43,996 bases of DNA from Candidatus Ozemibacteraceae bacterium (GTDB taxonomy: Bacteria > Muiribacteriota > Ozemobacteria > Ozemobacterales > Ozemobacteraceae), in NCBI GenBank assembly GCA_017998915.1, contig JAGOCE010000002.1, positions 1-43,996 on the forward strand. Reading direction: 5' to 3'. The notes beneath the pieces are model-generated. The model worked only from the letters and a program-made list of their open reading frames with translations. It searched no databases and was not told where the DNA came from. Below, piece by piece: positions 7,653 to 15,856 of the stretch. Every line of letters starts with the position of its first letter. Within the stretch, counting starts at the first letter, position 1. The position numbers were made by a program, and so were the translations under genes.

Positions 7653-9223
7653 ACGCTTCCTTTCCGCTCTGGGAGAGCATAAGCCGCGGCGGCATGCGTC
7701 ACGGCCGCGAGCAGAAGACCGAGCAGCAGACCCAGTCTGCACACGTCGCCTCCGGCGCCGTAATGCATGAGATTGAACAGGCGCAACGGGAGGGTTTCCC
7801 CGCCCGGCGGCACCGTGAGAAGCGATACATCGAGTTCCCGGATCGACACGGCAAAGGCGACTCCGGCCACGGCGCACACCCGGGGAAATTCAAGCCGCAT
7901 CCGAAGGAGGATTCTTCGGAAAGCGTTTCCAGGCAGCAGCATCGCCGCTTCCGCGGCGGGCGGGAAGCCGGCAGGTCCCCGCATGAACGAGGCCACGAGC
8001 CAGGCTGCGGGAAGAATACGGGCCAGGTGGCCGCACCAGATCGCTGTTTCGCCGCCGGCAAACGGCGACATGTTCCAGAATCCGGCATGCGCGACTCCCG
8101 TGCATCCGGCGGGAATGGCGAGAGCCAGCGCCGACGCCATCAAGGGAATTCGTTTCGCGGCCGCGCCAAGCGCATCCCCGAGAACCAGGGCCGGCACGAG
8201 CGCAACGAGCGCGCAGCCTCCGGCGATCATCACGGACGTCCACAAGGCGGGGAACGCGGCCGCCAGGATGGCCGCCCCGCCCCCCGTCCGCAGGGCCCCG
8301 AGGACCAGCCCCGCAACGGGTACCGCGATGCCGCACAGCGCCGTGAAGCAGCCGATCGCAGTTCCGACGCGCCACCAGGCCGGCCAGACATCGGCGTCGA
8401 GCCAGAGCACCCGCCCGGGACGTTCTCCCGCCCGTCGCGACACCCCCTCTCGCACGGCCATCATGCTCCAGGCGGCGGCCGTGCAACCGACGAGCAGGGC
8501 AAGCGGCCAGGCGGAAAGAAGGACACTGCCGGCCGAGCTACCGCCCGTGAACGACGAAACGAGTTCGGTGGCCAGAACGGGTGTCTGCAGATACAACGGC
8601 ACCCCATACTCCGCGAGGGTCTGGCCGAACACGAACATCCAGACGGCGGCGGCGGGGCGCCGCAGCACCGGAATGACGGCCACGCACAAGACCCCGGACG
8701 GACCGAAGGCCGCCAGCGCGGATTCGAACGGGGCCGCGAGGTTTCTTCGGAGCACCGCTTCAAGAACGAGGGCAACGGGCGGCGCCGAGGCCATACCGAG
8801 AATGATGACGGCCCAGCCCGGGCCGCTGAGCCCCGGCGTGAGAGAGAAGGCCATGGCGACGGCATCCGATGCGGCGACCCAGCCCAGCGTCAGCAGATAG
8901 GGCGGCACGACGAGAGGAAGCAAGAAGAGTTCACGAGCTCGCGGAAGGAACCCCGGGCGGGTCAGGAGCATCCAAGCAAGTCCGCCGCCTGCAAGGACCG
9001 CGAGCGTAGCCGTTCCGAACGCGATTCCGGCCGACCGCGCGGCAAGCAGCCACAGCCGATCCCAGGCTGGCGAACAGCCCGCCACGCTCATCGCAGATGA
9101 CTCCCGCAGGGTGGAAGTCAGCGCCATGACCGCCAGGGGAGCGAGGATCAGCAGTCCGGCGAAGGCGACGGCCGCCATAACGGCGCGTTTCGTGCGCGCC
9201 GCGGCAGGCCACCAGTCGTCCAT
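7649..9223 (-). CDS. Fused two-domain ABC permease, Fe(III)-type (FbpB/AfuB-like)
   Basis: This 524-residue membrane protein contains two binding-protein-dependent permease domains in tandem, each with about six membrane segments, as in FbpB, AfuB and ThiP. The first domain carries the coupling loop around AAFGPSGVLCVAVIPVLRRP and FGQTLAEYGVPLYLQTP; the second has AMLLPGNAFRRILLRMRLEFPR and VSIRELDVSLLTVPPG. It pairs with the lipoprotein encoded nine bases upstream and the ATPase that overlaps its 3' end. Fe(III) is the most likely substrate from the architecture and the binding protein. Thiamine or a phosphonate cannot be excluded. Confidence 0.85.
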   Translation of the reverse strand: MDDWWPAAARTKRAVMAAVAFAGLLILAPLAVMALTSTLRESSAMSVAGCSPAWDRLWLLAARSAGIAFGTATLAVLAGGGLAWMLLTRPGFLPRARELFLLPLVVPPYLLTLGWVAASDAVAMAFSLTPGLSGPGWAVIILGMASAPPVALVLEAVLRRNLAAPFESALAAFGPSGVLCVAVIPVLRRPAAAVWMFVFGQTLAEYGVPLYLQTPVLATELVSSFTGGSSAGSVLLSAWPLALLVGCTAAAWSMMAVREGVSRRAGERPGRVLWLDADVWPAWWRVGTAIGCFTALCGIAVPVAGLVLGALRTGGGAAILAAAFPALWTSVMIAGGCALVALVPALVLGDALGAAAKRIPLMASALALAIPAGCTGVAHAGFWNMSPFAGGETAIWCGHLARILPAAWLVASFMRGPAGFPPAAEAAMLLPGNAFRRILLRMRLEFPRVCAVAGVAFAVSIRELDVSLLTVPPGGETLPLRLFNLMHYGAGGDVCRLGLLLGLLLAAVTHAAAAYALPERKGSV

Positions 9224-9232
9224 GGTTCCGGC

Positions 9233-10258
9233 TCAGCGCATGAAGCGGTCGCGCAGCAGCGCCGTCGCCGATGGTATAGCTTCAGCTATTGATGCAAGGC
9301 CGACCGGCAGGGGTCGGAGGGAATCGAGCGCCGGCAGGCCGGTGGGAACGGGGCCGCCCGGGCGAGCGGAAATCTGCTTCGATTCGCCGGTCGCCAGCAT
9401 CGCCTCGACCTCGACCGAGGCGAGATAATCGGCCAATTGCGCGGCTTCGCTGGCATGCGGGGCGCCCGCGATCACGGCGACGGTGTTCGGGATCAGCAGG
9501 GTTCCCGAGCCGCCCGGTTCCTGGTCTGGAATGATCATGCGCACCGGGTCGCCGCGGGCTACCGAGACGAGAGCGTCGTCGGTGTCGGTCAGGCCGACGA
9601 AACAAGCACCGGCCGCCACGCGATCGCGTACGACAGCGTTTCCGTCGACGATCGCCGCCCCGTTCCGCTTGAGCTCATCGAAAAAACCGAGCATGCCGGT
9701 TTCGCCGCTCATGGCGAGCATGGCCGCGGCATGGGTGTTCGTCGTTCCGAAGAGGGGCAGGCCGATGGCTACCTCACCTGGCTTCCATGCGGGGGAGAGC
9801 AGGTCGGCGAGTCTTGTCGGCATCGACGCGGCAGCAAGCTTCGTCGTGTTCGCGATCAGCACGCGAGCCCGCAGGCCGAATCCCACCCACCGCCCCTCTG
9901 GGTCGCGGAGCTCTGGTGGCAGACCGGTGGCCGTCGGCCAGTCGCGGGAGGCGAACATTCCCTCCGCGGCAAGCCGCACGGTGTAGGCAAACTCCGAGCT
10001 CCAGAATACGTCGCACTGGGGGCGCGCCCGCTCGGCGCGAAGCCGGTTCGCGAGACCGACCGTTTTGGCCGCCTCGGTATCGAAGACGGGCTTCACGCGG
10101 ATCCCGGTCCGCGCGGTAAAACTCGCCAGAACCGGCTCGGCGAATGGCTGATCGACCGTGACATACGCCGTTACGACGGGGCTTTCAGGCCTGCAGGCGG
10201 TCACGAATACGGCGATGGTCAGAGTCACACAGACGATGAAAAACATGTGGCGTGCCAT
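9233..10258 (-). CDS. Extracellular solute-binding lipoprotein, Fe(III)-binding FbpA/AfuA type
   Basis: This 341-residue protein begins with a lipoprotein signal ending FVTAC (Cys 22), so it is anchored to the membrane by a lipid. The domain opens YVTVDQPFAEPVLASFTARTGIRVKPVFDTEA and continues DVFWSSEFAYTVRLAAEG, the pattern of family 1 binding proteins of the FbpA type. It would hand its ligand to the fused permease downstream. The ATG at 10258 has AAGGAGA about nine bases upstream, overlapping the TAA of the 2H phosphoesterase gene. The ligand is inferred as Fe(III). I could not assign the tyrosine or histidine metal ligands with certainty. Confidence 0.82.
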   Translation of the reverse strand: MARHMFFIVCVTLTIAVFVTACRPESPVVTAYVTVDQPFAEPVLASFTARTGIRVKPVFDTEAAKTVGLANRLRAERARPQCDVFWSSEFAYTVRLAAEGMFASRDWPTATGLPPELRDPEGRWVGFGLRARVLIANTTKLAAASMPTRLADLLSPAWKPGEVAIGLPLFGTTNTHAAAMLAMSGETGMLGFFDELKRNGAAIVDGNAVVRDRVAAGACFVGLTDTDDALVSVARGDPVRMIIPDQEPGGSGTLLIPNTVAVIAGAPHASEAAQLADYLASVEVEAMLATGESKQISARPGGPVPTGLPALDSLRPLPVGLASIAEAIPSATALLRDRFMR

Positions 10259-10274
10259 CAGTGTTCTTTCTCCT

Positions 10275-10898
10275 TTACATGGATCCCGTCAGGGGGAACG
10301 TCTCATATGCCTCGAGGATGACGCCGTGTTCCCCGACGCTGCCCAGGACGATTCGGGAAGCCTCTCCGCGCGCCTCGGGGCATCCAAGCGACTCTGCGGC
10401 CTCCGTCGCCCCTTCCCGGAGATGGCCTACCGTCACATGCGGCCGATACCGGTTCATCACCCACGGAAATCCATATTTCATAATATAAAGACATTCTTCC
10501 TTTGTGAACCGTTCCTGATCTTCGAGATACTTCTCACGGACCGCGCCACGTCTCATGGGGTTCAGCGCCATGACGACGCGTTCGTGCAGGCGCAGGAGGG
10601 ATTCGTCCGCAACGACCTTCCAGAAGACATATCCATCCCTGGAGGTTTCGATCTCCCGCAGAATGATCGGGAGGGGGGGCGTCTCCGCCCCGACGGTCTT
10701 CAATTCGCGAACGATGGCTGCCCTCTCGGCCTCAGGGAACAGTCCCATATATAAGGTAATATGCGGGATCCTGCCCGCGTCGAAATCGATACCGCCGCCG
10801 GCGAAAGAGACGACGCGCCGGTTCAGTGCGAAGGCCTGTTCCAGCAGGTCGGCCGGCAGTTCCAGATAGACGTCGAAATAGGAGAGTCGGGTTTCCAT
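10275..10898 (-). CDS. 2H phosphoesterase superfamily protein (2'-5' RNA ligase-like)
   Basis: This 207-residue protein has the two His-x-Thr motifs of the 2H fold: PHITLYMG (His 46, Thr 48) and PHVTVGH (His 154, Thr 156). Relatives act on 2',3'-cyclic phosphates of RNA or nucleotides. The true substrate here is unknown. It sits 33 bases after the prepilin peptidase gene and 16 bases before the solute-binding lipoprotein gene, so it is probably cotranscribed with an iron-type transporter, which is not an expected partner. AT-rich codon islands occur at 10477-10500 and 10745-10765, the latter at the first catalytic motif. The start at 10898 lacks a clear ribosome binding site and depends on the reading frame and family length. 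Confidence 0.82.
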   Translation of the reverse strand: METRLSYFDVYLELPADLLEQAFALNRRVVSFAGGGIDFDAGRIPHITLYMGLFPEAERAAIVRELKTVGAETPPLPIILREIETSRDGYVFWKVVADESLLRLHERVVMALNPMRRGAVREKYLEDQERFTKEECLYIMKYGFPWVMNRYRPHVTVGHLREGATEAAESLGCPEARGEASRIVLGSVGEHGVILEAYETFPLTGSM

Positions 10899-10931
10899 CC
10901 GTTCATTGTCGGACTTCTCGGCCAGGGCCGA

Positions 10932-11753
10932 TCAGCGTCCGTGCAGAAATTTCGCCTCAACCCATGCGTGGTACATGTCCATGACGTTGAGAAGCGGTTG
11001 CATGCCGCAATAGAAGACGAACAGGAACGCCACGCACAGATATGGGCCGAAGGGGATCATGTGCGTGAGCGGCTTGTATTGACGGTGATATCGTATTTTC
11101 TGGTATATGATGCTGCTGACGCCGCCGATGGTTCCGAGGAGGCTGGCGAGGATGACGATCGCGATGACCGGTTTCCAGCCCATCCAGGCGCCGAAGGCGG
11201 CGAGCAGTTTCACGTCACCGCCTCCCATGCCTTCCTTTTTCAGGATTTTCCAGGCAAGCCAGCCGAGCGCCCAGAGAAACCCGCCCCCGAGAAGAAAGCC
11301 CAAAATGCTGTCGGTGAGCGTCACGTAGTGCTGCGGCGGCTGTTTTCCGAGCGGCGACGTCCAGATCCAGCAGGCCATGGCATAGGCAAGCCCGGCCCAA
11401 CTGCCGTTGATCGACAGTTTGTCGGGTATGATGAGGAATCTGACGTCGACGACCGTGATGATCATGCATGAAACGCCGAAGACCCAGGAAAGAGCGGCCT
11501 TCGTGCCGATCCCCCAGATGCCGACGGAGAGACCGGCCAGCGCAGCCGAGAAGACCAGGTAGGCGAGGTCCTGTTTTTTCCCTGCGTTCACGCAGCCCCG
11601 ACGAAGACCTCCAGGACAGGTGTGGCATTTTGTATAGTCCTCGAGCAGATCCTCGTGGCCGGGCCACGAGCGTATTGCCCATGATATACGAGGTCCGATG
11701 GCCGCACCGAGAATCACGGCGACTATCACGCCCAGAATGTCGGGAAGAGACAC
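10932..11753 (-). CDS. pilD: Type IV prepilin peptidase / N-methyltransferase
   Basis: PilD cleaves leader peptides of type IV prepilins and methylates the new N terminus in the inner membrane. The 273-residue protein has about eight membrane segments. Its two catalytic aspartates lie in VVDVRFLIIPD (Asp 103) and GMGGGDVKLLAA (Asp 180). The N-terminal cytoplasmic loop has cysteines at 43, 46 and 54 (CHTC, then GC). The usual zinc site has four, so this one looks reduced. Six bases separate it from the agmatinase stop. It is the only pilus-processing enzyme in the window and presumably serves the minor pilins encoded at 26-30 kb and 39-41 kb. Confidence 0.92.
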   Translation of the reverse strand: MSLPDILGVIVAVILGAAIGPRISWAIRSWPGHEDLLEDYTKCHTCPGGLRRGCVNAGKKQDLAYLVFSAALAGLSVGIWGIGTKAALSWVFGVSCMIITVVDVRFLIIPDKLSINGSWAGLAYAMACWIWTSPLGKQPPQHYVTLTDSILGFLLGGGFLWALGWLAWKILKKEGMGGGDVKLLAAFGAWMGWKPVIAIVILASLLGTIGGVSSIIYQKIRYHRQYKPLTHMIPFGPYLCVAFLFVFYCGMQPLLNVMDMYHAWVEAKFLHGR

Positions 11754-11759
11754 GTCGGA

Positions 11760-12680
11760 TCAGCCCTCGCCCCGGTCAATCCAGCCGTTGCGGGCAAAAA
11801 CCTTGCCGAGCAGTTTGAACACGAGCTTCGCCGCCAGGAAATCGCCCGCAATCTGTCCGGGGATCGGACAGAGTTCCATGACATCGAAGCCGACGACATT
11901 TTTCTTCGCGACAACCGCATCGAGCAACTGGAGAACCGGATACCAGAGCAGGCCACCCGGCTCCGGGGTTCCGACGGCAGGCATGATCGAGGGGTCGAAC
12001 ACATCAAGATCGATCGTTATATATACATGTTTTTTCAATCGATCGACAACCCGAGGGATCCAGGATTCGGCAGGTCCCTGCAAGTCGTGGGCCCAGAAAA
12101 TACCGTCATGACGAACTTCTCGAACGAACGCCATCTCACCGGACGAGATGTTCCGGATACCAACCTGGGTCAGTTCGGCGAGATCGTAGACACGGCGCAT
12201 GACGGACGCATGGTTGTAAGGCGTGTTTTCGAACGAATCCCGCAGGTCCGCGTGGGCATCGAGTTGAAGGATGCTGAACTCCTCGCCGTATTTCTTCCGC
12301 AGCGCGCGTACCGGGCCGGTCGAGATACTGTGCTCGCCGCCGAGGACGACGGGGAACTTGTGATCGGCGCAGATGGCCGCGACCGCCGCTTCCACGCTCT
12401 TGATCGTCGCCTGTGGACCGGACATGTCGGGTTCGAGTTCAGGGAGGGTGCAGACGCCTGTATTGAGAGGCTCGCAGTCAAGCTCCAGATCGTACAGCTC
12501 GACGTTCCGCGAGGCCATGAGGAGGGCAGCCGGACCTTCACGGGTACCCGCACGATAGGATGTCGTGCTGTCGTACGGTACGGGGAGAATAACGGCATGG
12601 GCGTTTTCATAGCGGGCTTCATCAGCCGGCAGGCCGAGGAAGTTGTAACCGCCGCGGAAATGCAGTTTATCGAGTGACAT
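11760..12680 (-). CDS. speB: Agmatinase / arginase-family ureohydrolase
   Basis: This 306-residue enzyme hydrolyses agmatine to putrescine and urea if the agmatinase call is right. The binuclear manganese site is complete: GGEHS (114-118), DAHADLRD (141-148) and DLDVFDPS (224-231). The N-terminal block PVPYDSTTSYRAGTREGP and the late MELCPIPGQ segment favour agmatinase over arginase. The ATG at 12680 has GGAGG five bases upstream, and an extended -10 promoter lies at 12713-12721. It leads an operon that continues into pilD, the 2H protein and the iron-type transporter. No arginine decarboxylase is seen nearby. Confidence 0.88.
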   Translation of the reverse strand: MSLDKLHFRGGYNFLGLPADEARYENAHAVILPVPYDSTTSYRAGTREGPAALLMASRNVELYDLELDCEPLNTGVCTLPELEPDMSGPQATIKSVEAAVAAICADHKFPVVLGGEHSISTGPVRALRKKYGEEFSILQLDAHADLRDSFENTPYNHASVMRRVYDLAELTQVGIRNISSGEMAFVREVRHDGIFWAHDLQGPAESWIPRVVDRLKKHVYITIDLDVFDPSIMPAVGTPEPGGLLWYPVLQLLDAVVAKKNVVGFDVMELCPIPGQIAGDFLAAKLVFKLLGKVFARNGWIDRGEG

Positions 12681-12712
12681 GCAGCCTCCGTGGTGGAAGA
12701 TTCACAGGTGGC

Positions 12713-12721
12713 ATCATACCA
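12713..12721 (-). promoter_or_regulatory. Extended -10 promoter of the agmatinase operon
   Basis: On the minus strand TGG followed by TATGAT (5 of 6 to TATAAT) forms an extended -10 element. No good -35 is present. The predicted start is about 25 bases from the ATG. Confidence 0.55.
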
Positions 12722-12730
12722 CAGGATACG

Positions 12731-12876
12731 ACGAACCACGGAGACCCAGATGCACTGAGAATATTTCCCTCAAAGACACAAAAGCACAAAGATACGAGAA
12801 CGAAACCACGGAGGCGCAGAGACGCTGAAGAACATGTTCATGCATCTTCGTATTCTGCGCCTCGGCGTCTCAGGGG
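12731..12876. repeat. Degenerate hairpin repeat of the CACGGAG(A/G)C-CAGAG type
   Basis: Two left arms (12731-12761 and 12800-12831), each containing CCACGGAG and then a CAGA-GACGC or CAGATGCACTGAG segment, face a right arm (12847-12876) containing CTGCGCCTC and GCGTCTCAG. The second left arm pairs with the right arm over about 22 bp with mismatches. It fills most of the gap between the divergent agmatinase and larE genes. A related element occurs at 26275-26368. Confidence 0.65.
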
Positions 12877-12946
12877 TAAGAGCGGCCTGATATCTTGGTT
12901 CCCGTTTCGGGCGATTCGTGAACCGCCCCGAGTGTTGTATAGCCAA

Positions 12947-12955
12947 TGGTATTAT
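12947..12955 (+). promoter_or_regulatory. Extended -10 promoter of larE
   Basis: TGG (12947-12949) followed by TATTAT (12950-12955, 5 of 6) repeats the TGG-TATNAT pattern seen at speB, cysS and hprK. The predicted start is near 12962, about 42 bases before the larE ATG. Confidence 0.45.
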
Positions 12956-13003
12956 GATTCTTTTGTGGGGGTGGCCGAGCGGGTTGAGATATACTGAGGC
13001 CTT

Positions 13004-13801
13004 ATGGATACGAATATCGAACGGTCACTGGATGCACTCAACGGCTGGTTTTCGAATCAAACCGGGGTTGCGGTTGCGTATTCGGGCGGCATGGACAGTG
13101 CGTTTCTGGCGCTTGCGGCAAAACGAGCCATCGGCAAGGCAAGCAGAGCCTTCCTGGTGGTTTCCGAGGTCATGTCGGGCCACGAAATCGGCTCGGCGCG
13201 TGATGCGGCCATGCGACACGGGCTCGACCTCGTCGAGGTTCCCCTGAGTGTTCTCCCTCTTGATGCCTTCGCCGTTCACCCGCCCGACCGCTGTTACCAC
13301 TGCAAGAAGCATGTCTTCACCACGCTTCTCGACATCAAGCCGGATGACTGGATCCTTGCCGACGGCTCGAACATCGATGACCGCAGCGACCACCGGCCCG
13401 GTCGGCGCGCCCTCGCCGAACTGGGTATCTCCAGCCCGCTCGAGCTGGCCGGGTTCGACAAGCGGGCCATCCGTGAGACCCTGATTTCATGGTCTGCATC
13501 CGATCTGATCAGGCCGCCCGGCCCCTGTCTTGCAACCCGTATCCCCTTCGGCACCCCCGTCACCCTTGAAAAACTCCGCCAGATCCAGGAAGGGGAGGCA
13601 CTCCTTCGCGAAGCCGGCTTCACCGACTGCCGACTGCGCCATCTTGGCTCTACCGCCCGAATCGAAGTTCCGGCAGCTGAAGTTGCGAAAGCCCAGGCTC
13701 TCCTGCCCACGATGCTCGACCGGCTCAAGGCCATCGGCTTTACGGACATCACCGTTGACCGCGCCGGCTATCGAAAAGGCGCAATGAACTCATCTTCCTA
13801 G
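13004..13801 (+). CDS. larE: ATP-dependent sulfur transferase, LarE family
   Basis: LarE proteins put sulfur onto the pyridinium carboxylates of the nickel-pincer nucleotide cofactor of lactate racemase and related enzymes. The 265-residue protein has the PP-loop YSGGMDSA (26-33), RCYHCKK (Cys 97 and Cys 100), ADGSNIDD and [10 protein letters not shown] (Cys 175). Three cysteines in a CxxC plus C arrangement are the pattern of LarE enzymes that use a [4Fe-4S] cluster rather than sacrificing one cysteine. That is inference from pattern. The ATG at 13004 has GAGG five bases upstream. No larB, larC or larA is visible, so the cofactor genes must be elsewhere. ExsB/NadE-like PP-loop enzymes are less likely. 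Confidence 0.85.
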   Translation: MDTNIERSLDALNGWFSNQTGVAVAYSGGMDSAFLALAAKRAIGKASRAFLVVSEVMSGHEIGSARDAAMRHGLDLVEVPLSVLPLDAFAVHPPDRCYHCKKHVFTTLLDIKPDDWILADGSNIDDRSDHRPGRRALAELGISSPLELAGFDKRAIRETLISWSASDLIRPPGPCLATRIPFGTPVTLEKLRQIQEGEALLREAGFTDCRLRHLGSTARIEVPAAEVAKAQALLPTMLDRLKAIGFTDITVDRAGYRKGAMNSSS

Positions 13802-13807
13802 CCCTCT

Positions 13808-13825
13808 TTCAAACTTCACTCTTCG
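13808..13825 (+). repeat. 18-base dispersed repeat, copy 1
   Basis: TTCAAACTTCACTCTTCG occurs here, seven bases after the larE stop, and again exactly at 22340-22357. Part of it (AGTTTGAA in reverse) recurs in the terminator at 6954-6985. Confidence 0.7.
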
Positions 13826-13830
13826 AATTT

Positions 13831-13883
13831 CACCCAAAGAAAAACCGTGCGGCCAAAAGGCCGCACGGTTCTATCTTTGGGTG
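13831..13883. terminator. Bidirectional terminator between larE and rplL
   Basis: A perfect 12-bp stem AACCGTGCGGCC / GGCCGCACGGTT with an AAAA loop lies at 13843-13870. It is extended by outer arms CACCCAAAGA (from 13831) and TCTTTGGGTG (to 13883). On the minus strand the inner stem is followed by TTTCTTTGGG, so it should end the ribosomal protein transcript. It also faces the end of larE. Confidence 0.88.
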
Positions 13884-13884
13884 C

Positions 13885-14256
13885 TTACTTGAGGGTGATC
13901 TTCGCGCCGGCTTCTTCGAGCTTCTTCTTCATGCTCTCGGCGTCGGCCTTCGGAGCGCCTTCCTTCACGGTCTTCGGGGCGCCATCGACGAGGTCCTTGG
14001 CTTCCTTGAGACCCAGGCCGGTCAATTCGCGGACGACCTTGATGACGTTGATCTTGTTCGCGCCGGAGTTCTCGAGAACGACGTCGAACTCGGTCTTCTC
14101 GGCGGCGGCAGCGGCGGGGGCGGCGGCGCCGACGGCGGCGACGGCGACCGGGGCGGCGGCGGTGACGCCGAACTTGTCTTCCATGGCCTTGACGAGCTCG
14201 GAGAGCTCGAGAACCGACATGCTGCCGATAGCTTCCAGGATCTGGTCCTTATTCAT
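13885..14256 (-). CDS. rplL: Ribosomal protein L7/L12
   Basis: This 123-residue stalk protein recruits translation GTPases. It has the N-terminal dimerisation segment ([26 protein letters not shown]), an Ala-rich hinge (about 34-52) and the C-terminal factor-binding domain with [22 protein letters not shown]. Length and layout are normal. It is the last gene of the translation cluster; a strong terminator follows and rpoB does not. Confidence 0.98.
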   Translation of the reverse strand: MNKDQILEAIGSMSVLELSELVKAMEDKFGVTAAAPVAVAAVGAAAPAAAAAEKTEFDVVLENSGANKINVIKVVRELTGLGLKEAKDLVDGAPKTVKEGAPKADAESMKKKLEEAGAKITLK

Positions 14257-14326
14257 TGTTCTAACTCCTTCTTATATGCTTGTTGCTTCGATGAATTCGA
14301 ATGATAGTGAACGATATAGAGCGGGA

Positions 14327-14857
14327 TCAGGCCGCGGCCTTTTCCTTCTGCTCCTTGAGAGCCTGCAGGGCATACGCAAACTTGCGGATCGGGCCCTGAG
14401 AGACGGAGAGCATGTTCCGGATCGGTCCGACCATGGTCGAGAGCAGCATGCTGAGCATCTGCTGCTTGGACGGAAGCTTCGAGAGAGCCTCGAGATCCTT
14501 CACGGTCAGAACCTTGTCGCCGAGCAGGCCGGCCTTGAACTGGAACTTCTTCGCCTTCTCGGCGAACTCGAACAGCGCCTTCACGGGCGCCGCCTCGTCG
14601 TGATATCCGAACGTCACGGTGTTTTCGCCGGTCAGGAAGGGCTCGAGCGCCTGGTGCTGCGGATCGTGCAGGGCGCGGCGGGCGAGCTTGTTCTTGACGA
14701 CGCGCATCTCGTCGCCGAGGTTGCGAATGCTCTTGCGGACGGCATTCATCTCATCGACGGTGACGCCTTCGCATCCGGCCACGATGACGACCTTGGCCTT
14801 CGAAAGCTTCTCCTGGAGGTCCTTGATGTAGGATTCCTTGAGTTTCATATCTGCCAT
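14327..14857 (-). CDS. rplJ: Ribosomal protein L10
   Basis: L10 anchors L7/L12 dimers to the large subunit. The 176-residue protein shows the family pattern from KESYIKDLQEKLSKAKVVIVAGCEGVTV through MRVVKNKLARRAL to the C-terminal helix that binds L12 (FAYALQALKEQKEKAAA). The ATG at 14857 lies about ten bases after GGAGGTG. A second in-frame ATG three codons on is possible. A terminator-like hairpin and a probable L10-binding leader lie between it and rplA, so rplJ-rplL is likely autoregulated. Confidence 0.97.
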   Translation of the reverse strand: MADMKLKESYIKDLQEKLSKAKVVIVAGCEGVTVDEMNAVRKSIRNLGDEMRVVKNKLARRALHDPQHQALEPFLTGENTVTFGYHDEAAPVKALFEFAEKAKKFQFKAGLLGDKVLTVKDLEALSKLPSKQQMLSMLLSTMVGPIRNMLSVSQGPIRKFAYALQALKEQKEKAAA

Positions 14858-14903
14858 TTCTGTGAGTCACCTCCTTCGGTGGCTGTGTTGTATTGCCGTA
14901 ATC

Positions 14904-14937
14904 AAAAAGGGTTTCCGGTCCGAAACCGGAAACCCTT
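14904..14937 (-). terminator. Attenuator-type hairpin upstream of rplJ
   Basis: A 13-bp perfect stem AAGGGTTTCCGGT / ACCGGAAACCCTT (14907-14937) with a five-base loop is followed on the minus strand by a run of five T (14908-14904). It lies between rplA and rplJ, 47 bases before the rplJ start. It could uncouple rplJL from rplKA. Confidence 0.7.
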
Positions 14938-14940
14938 CGC

Positions 14941-15065
14941 GATCAAACGAGGTTTCATCAGTCTCGGCAGGCCGGCCGACCCTTGCGGATCGAGCCGATT
15001 AACGCATAGGACCCGCGTCTACGACTCAGGACTGCCTCAGGTCGCGTCAGCGACCGGAAGCGGGA
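14941..15065 (-). ncRNA. Probable ribosomal L10 leader
   Basis: The rplA-rplJ gap on the minus strand contains GAGGCAGTCC, GTAGACGCGGGT and CCTGCCGAGACTGATG, words that resemble the L10-binding leader found before rplJ in many bacteria. It ends in the hairpin at 14904-14937. The assignment is by position and resemblance only; I could not fold it in full. Confidence 0.45.
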
Positions 15066-15072
15066 ATGCACA

Positions 15073-15792
15073 TCAAACGGCGATCTTCTCGACCGTTGCG
15101 CGTGCGGCGTTGACATCGAGATCGATGCCAGGGCCCATCGTCGAGCTGATGGTGCAGCCCTTGATGTAGGTCCCCTTCGCGCCGGACGGCTTGGCCTTGT
15201 TGATGGCCTGGAAGAAGGTCAGGAAGTTGTCGTGCAGCTTCTTCGCACCGAACGAGGCTTTGCCAATGATCGAGTGGATGATACCGGCCTTCTCGACGCG
15301 GTACTGCACCTTACCGGACTTGAGTTCCTGGACCACTTTTCCGATGTCCATGGTCACGGTTCCGACCTTGGGGTTGGGCATCAGGTTGCGGGGGCCCAGA
15401 ATGCGGCCGAGCTTTCCGACGAACTTCATCATGTCGGGGGTCGCCACGGCGGCATCGAACTCCGTCCAGCCTCCTTCGATCTTGGTAACCAAATCCTGGG
15501 CACCAACGAAGTCTGCTCCAGCAGCTTCGGCCTCTTTGGCCTTCTCGCCAGCGGCAAAAACCACGACACGGCAGGTTTTGCCTACGCCATGAGGCAGCAC
15601 AACGCTGCCACGCAGCTGCTGATCGGCATACTTCGGATCGAGACCGGTGCGAACGGCGATGTCGACGGTTTCATCGAACTTGGCCGATGCGCAGGCGACG
15701 ACCTTCTCGAACGCAGCCTCCGGGGCGAAGACCTGACCCAGGACGACATGCTTTTCCTTCAGAGCTGCAAAACGCTTGGAGTGTTTCGGCAT
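15073..15792 (-). CDS. rplA: Ribosomal protein L1
   Basis: L1 forms the mobile stalk that handles E-site tRNA and often represses its own operon. The 239-residue protein has [32 protein letters not shown] near the N terminus, the central domain with [18 protein letters not shown], and the C-terminal segment [21 protein letters not shown]. Length is typical. It follows rplK by 64 bases. Confidence 0.98.
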   Translation of the reverse strand: MPKHSKRFAALKEKHVVLGQVFAPEAAFEKVVACASAKFDETVDIAVRTGLDPKYADQQLRGSVVLPHGVGKTCRVVVFAAGEKAKEAEAAGADFVGAQDLVTKIEGGWTEFDAAVATPDMMKFVGKLGRILGPRNLMPNPKVGTVTMDIGKVVQELKSGKVQYRVEKAGIIHSIIGKASFGAKKLHDNFLTFFQAINKAKPSGAKGTYIKGCTISSTMGPGIDLDVNAARATVEKIAV

Positions 15793-15856
15793 ACGGGTAA
15801 TGTTTTCCTCCTTTCTTCAGGGTTGGCCGGCCGTTTCGGACCGGTTGAATGCGGAA

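Noticed and set aside
12674-12997. Plus-strand frame over the speB-larE gap
   Set aside because: It translates the hairpin repeat and has no ribosome binding site or family likeness.
13840-13900. rpoB fragment after rplL
   Set aside because: The sequence beyond the terminator is the 3' end of larE on the other strand.
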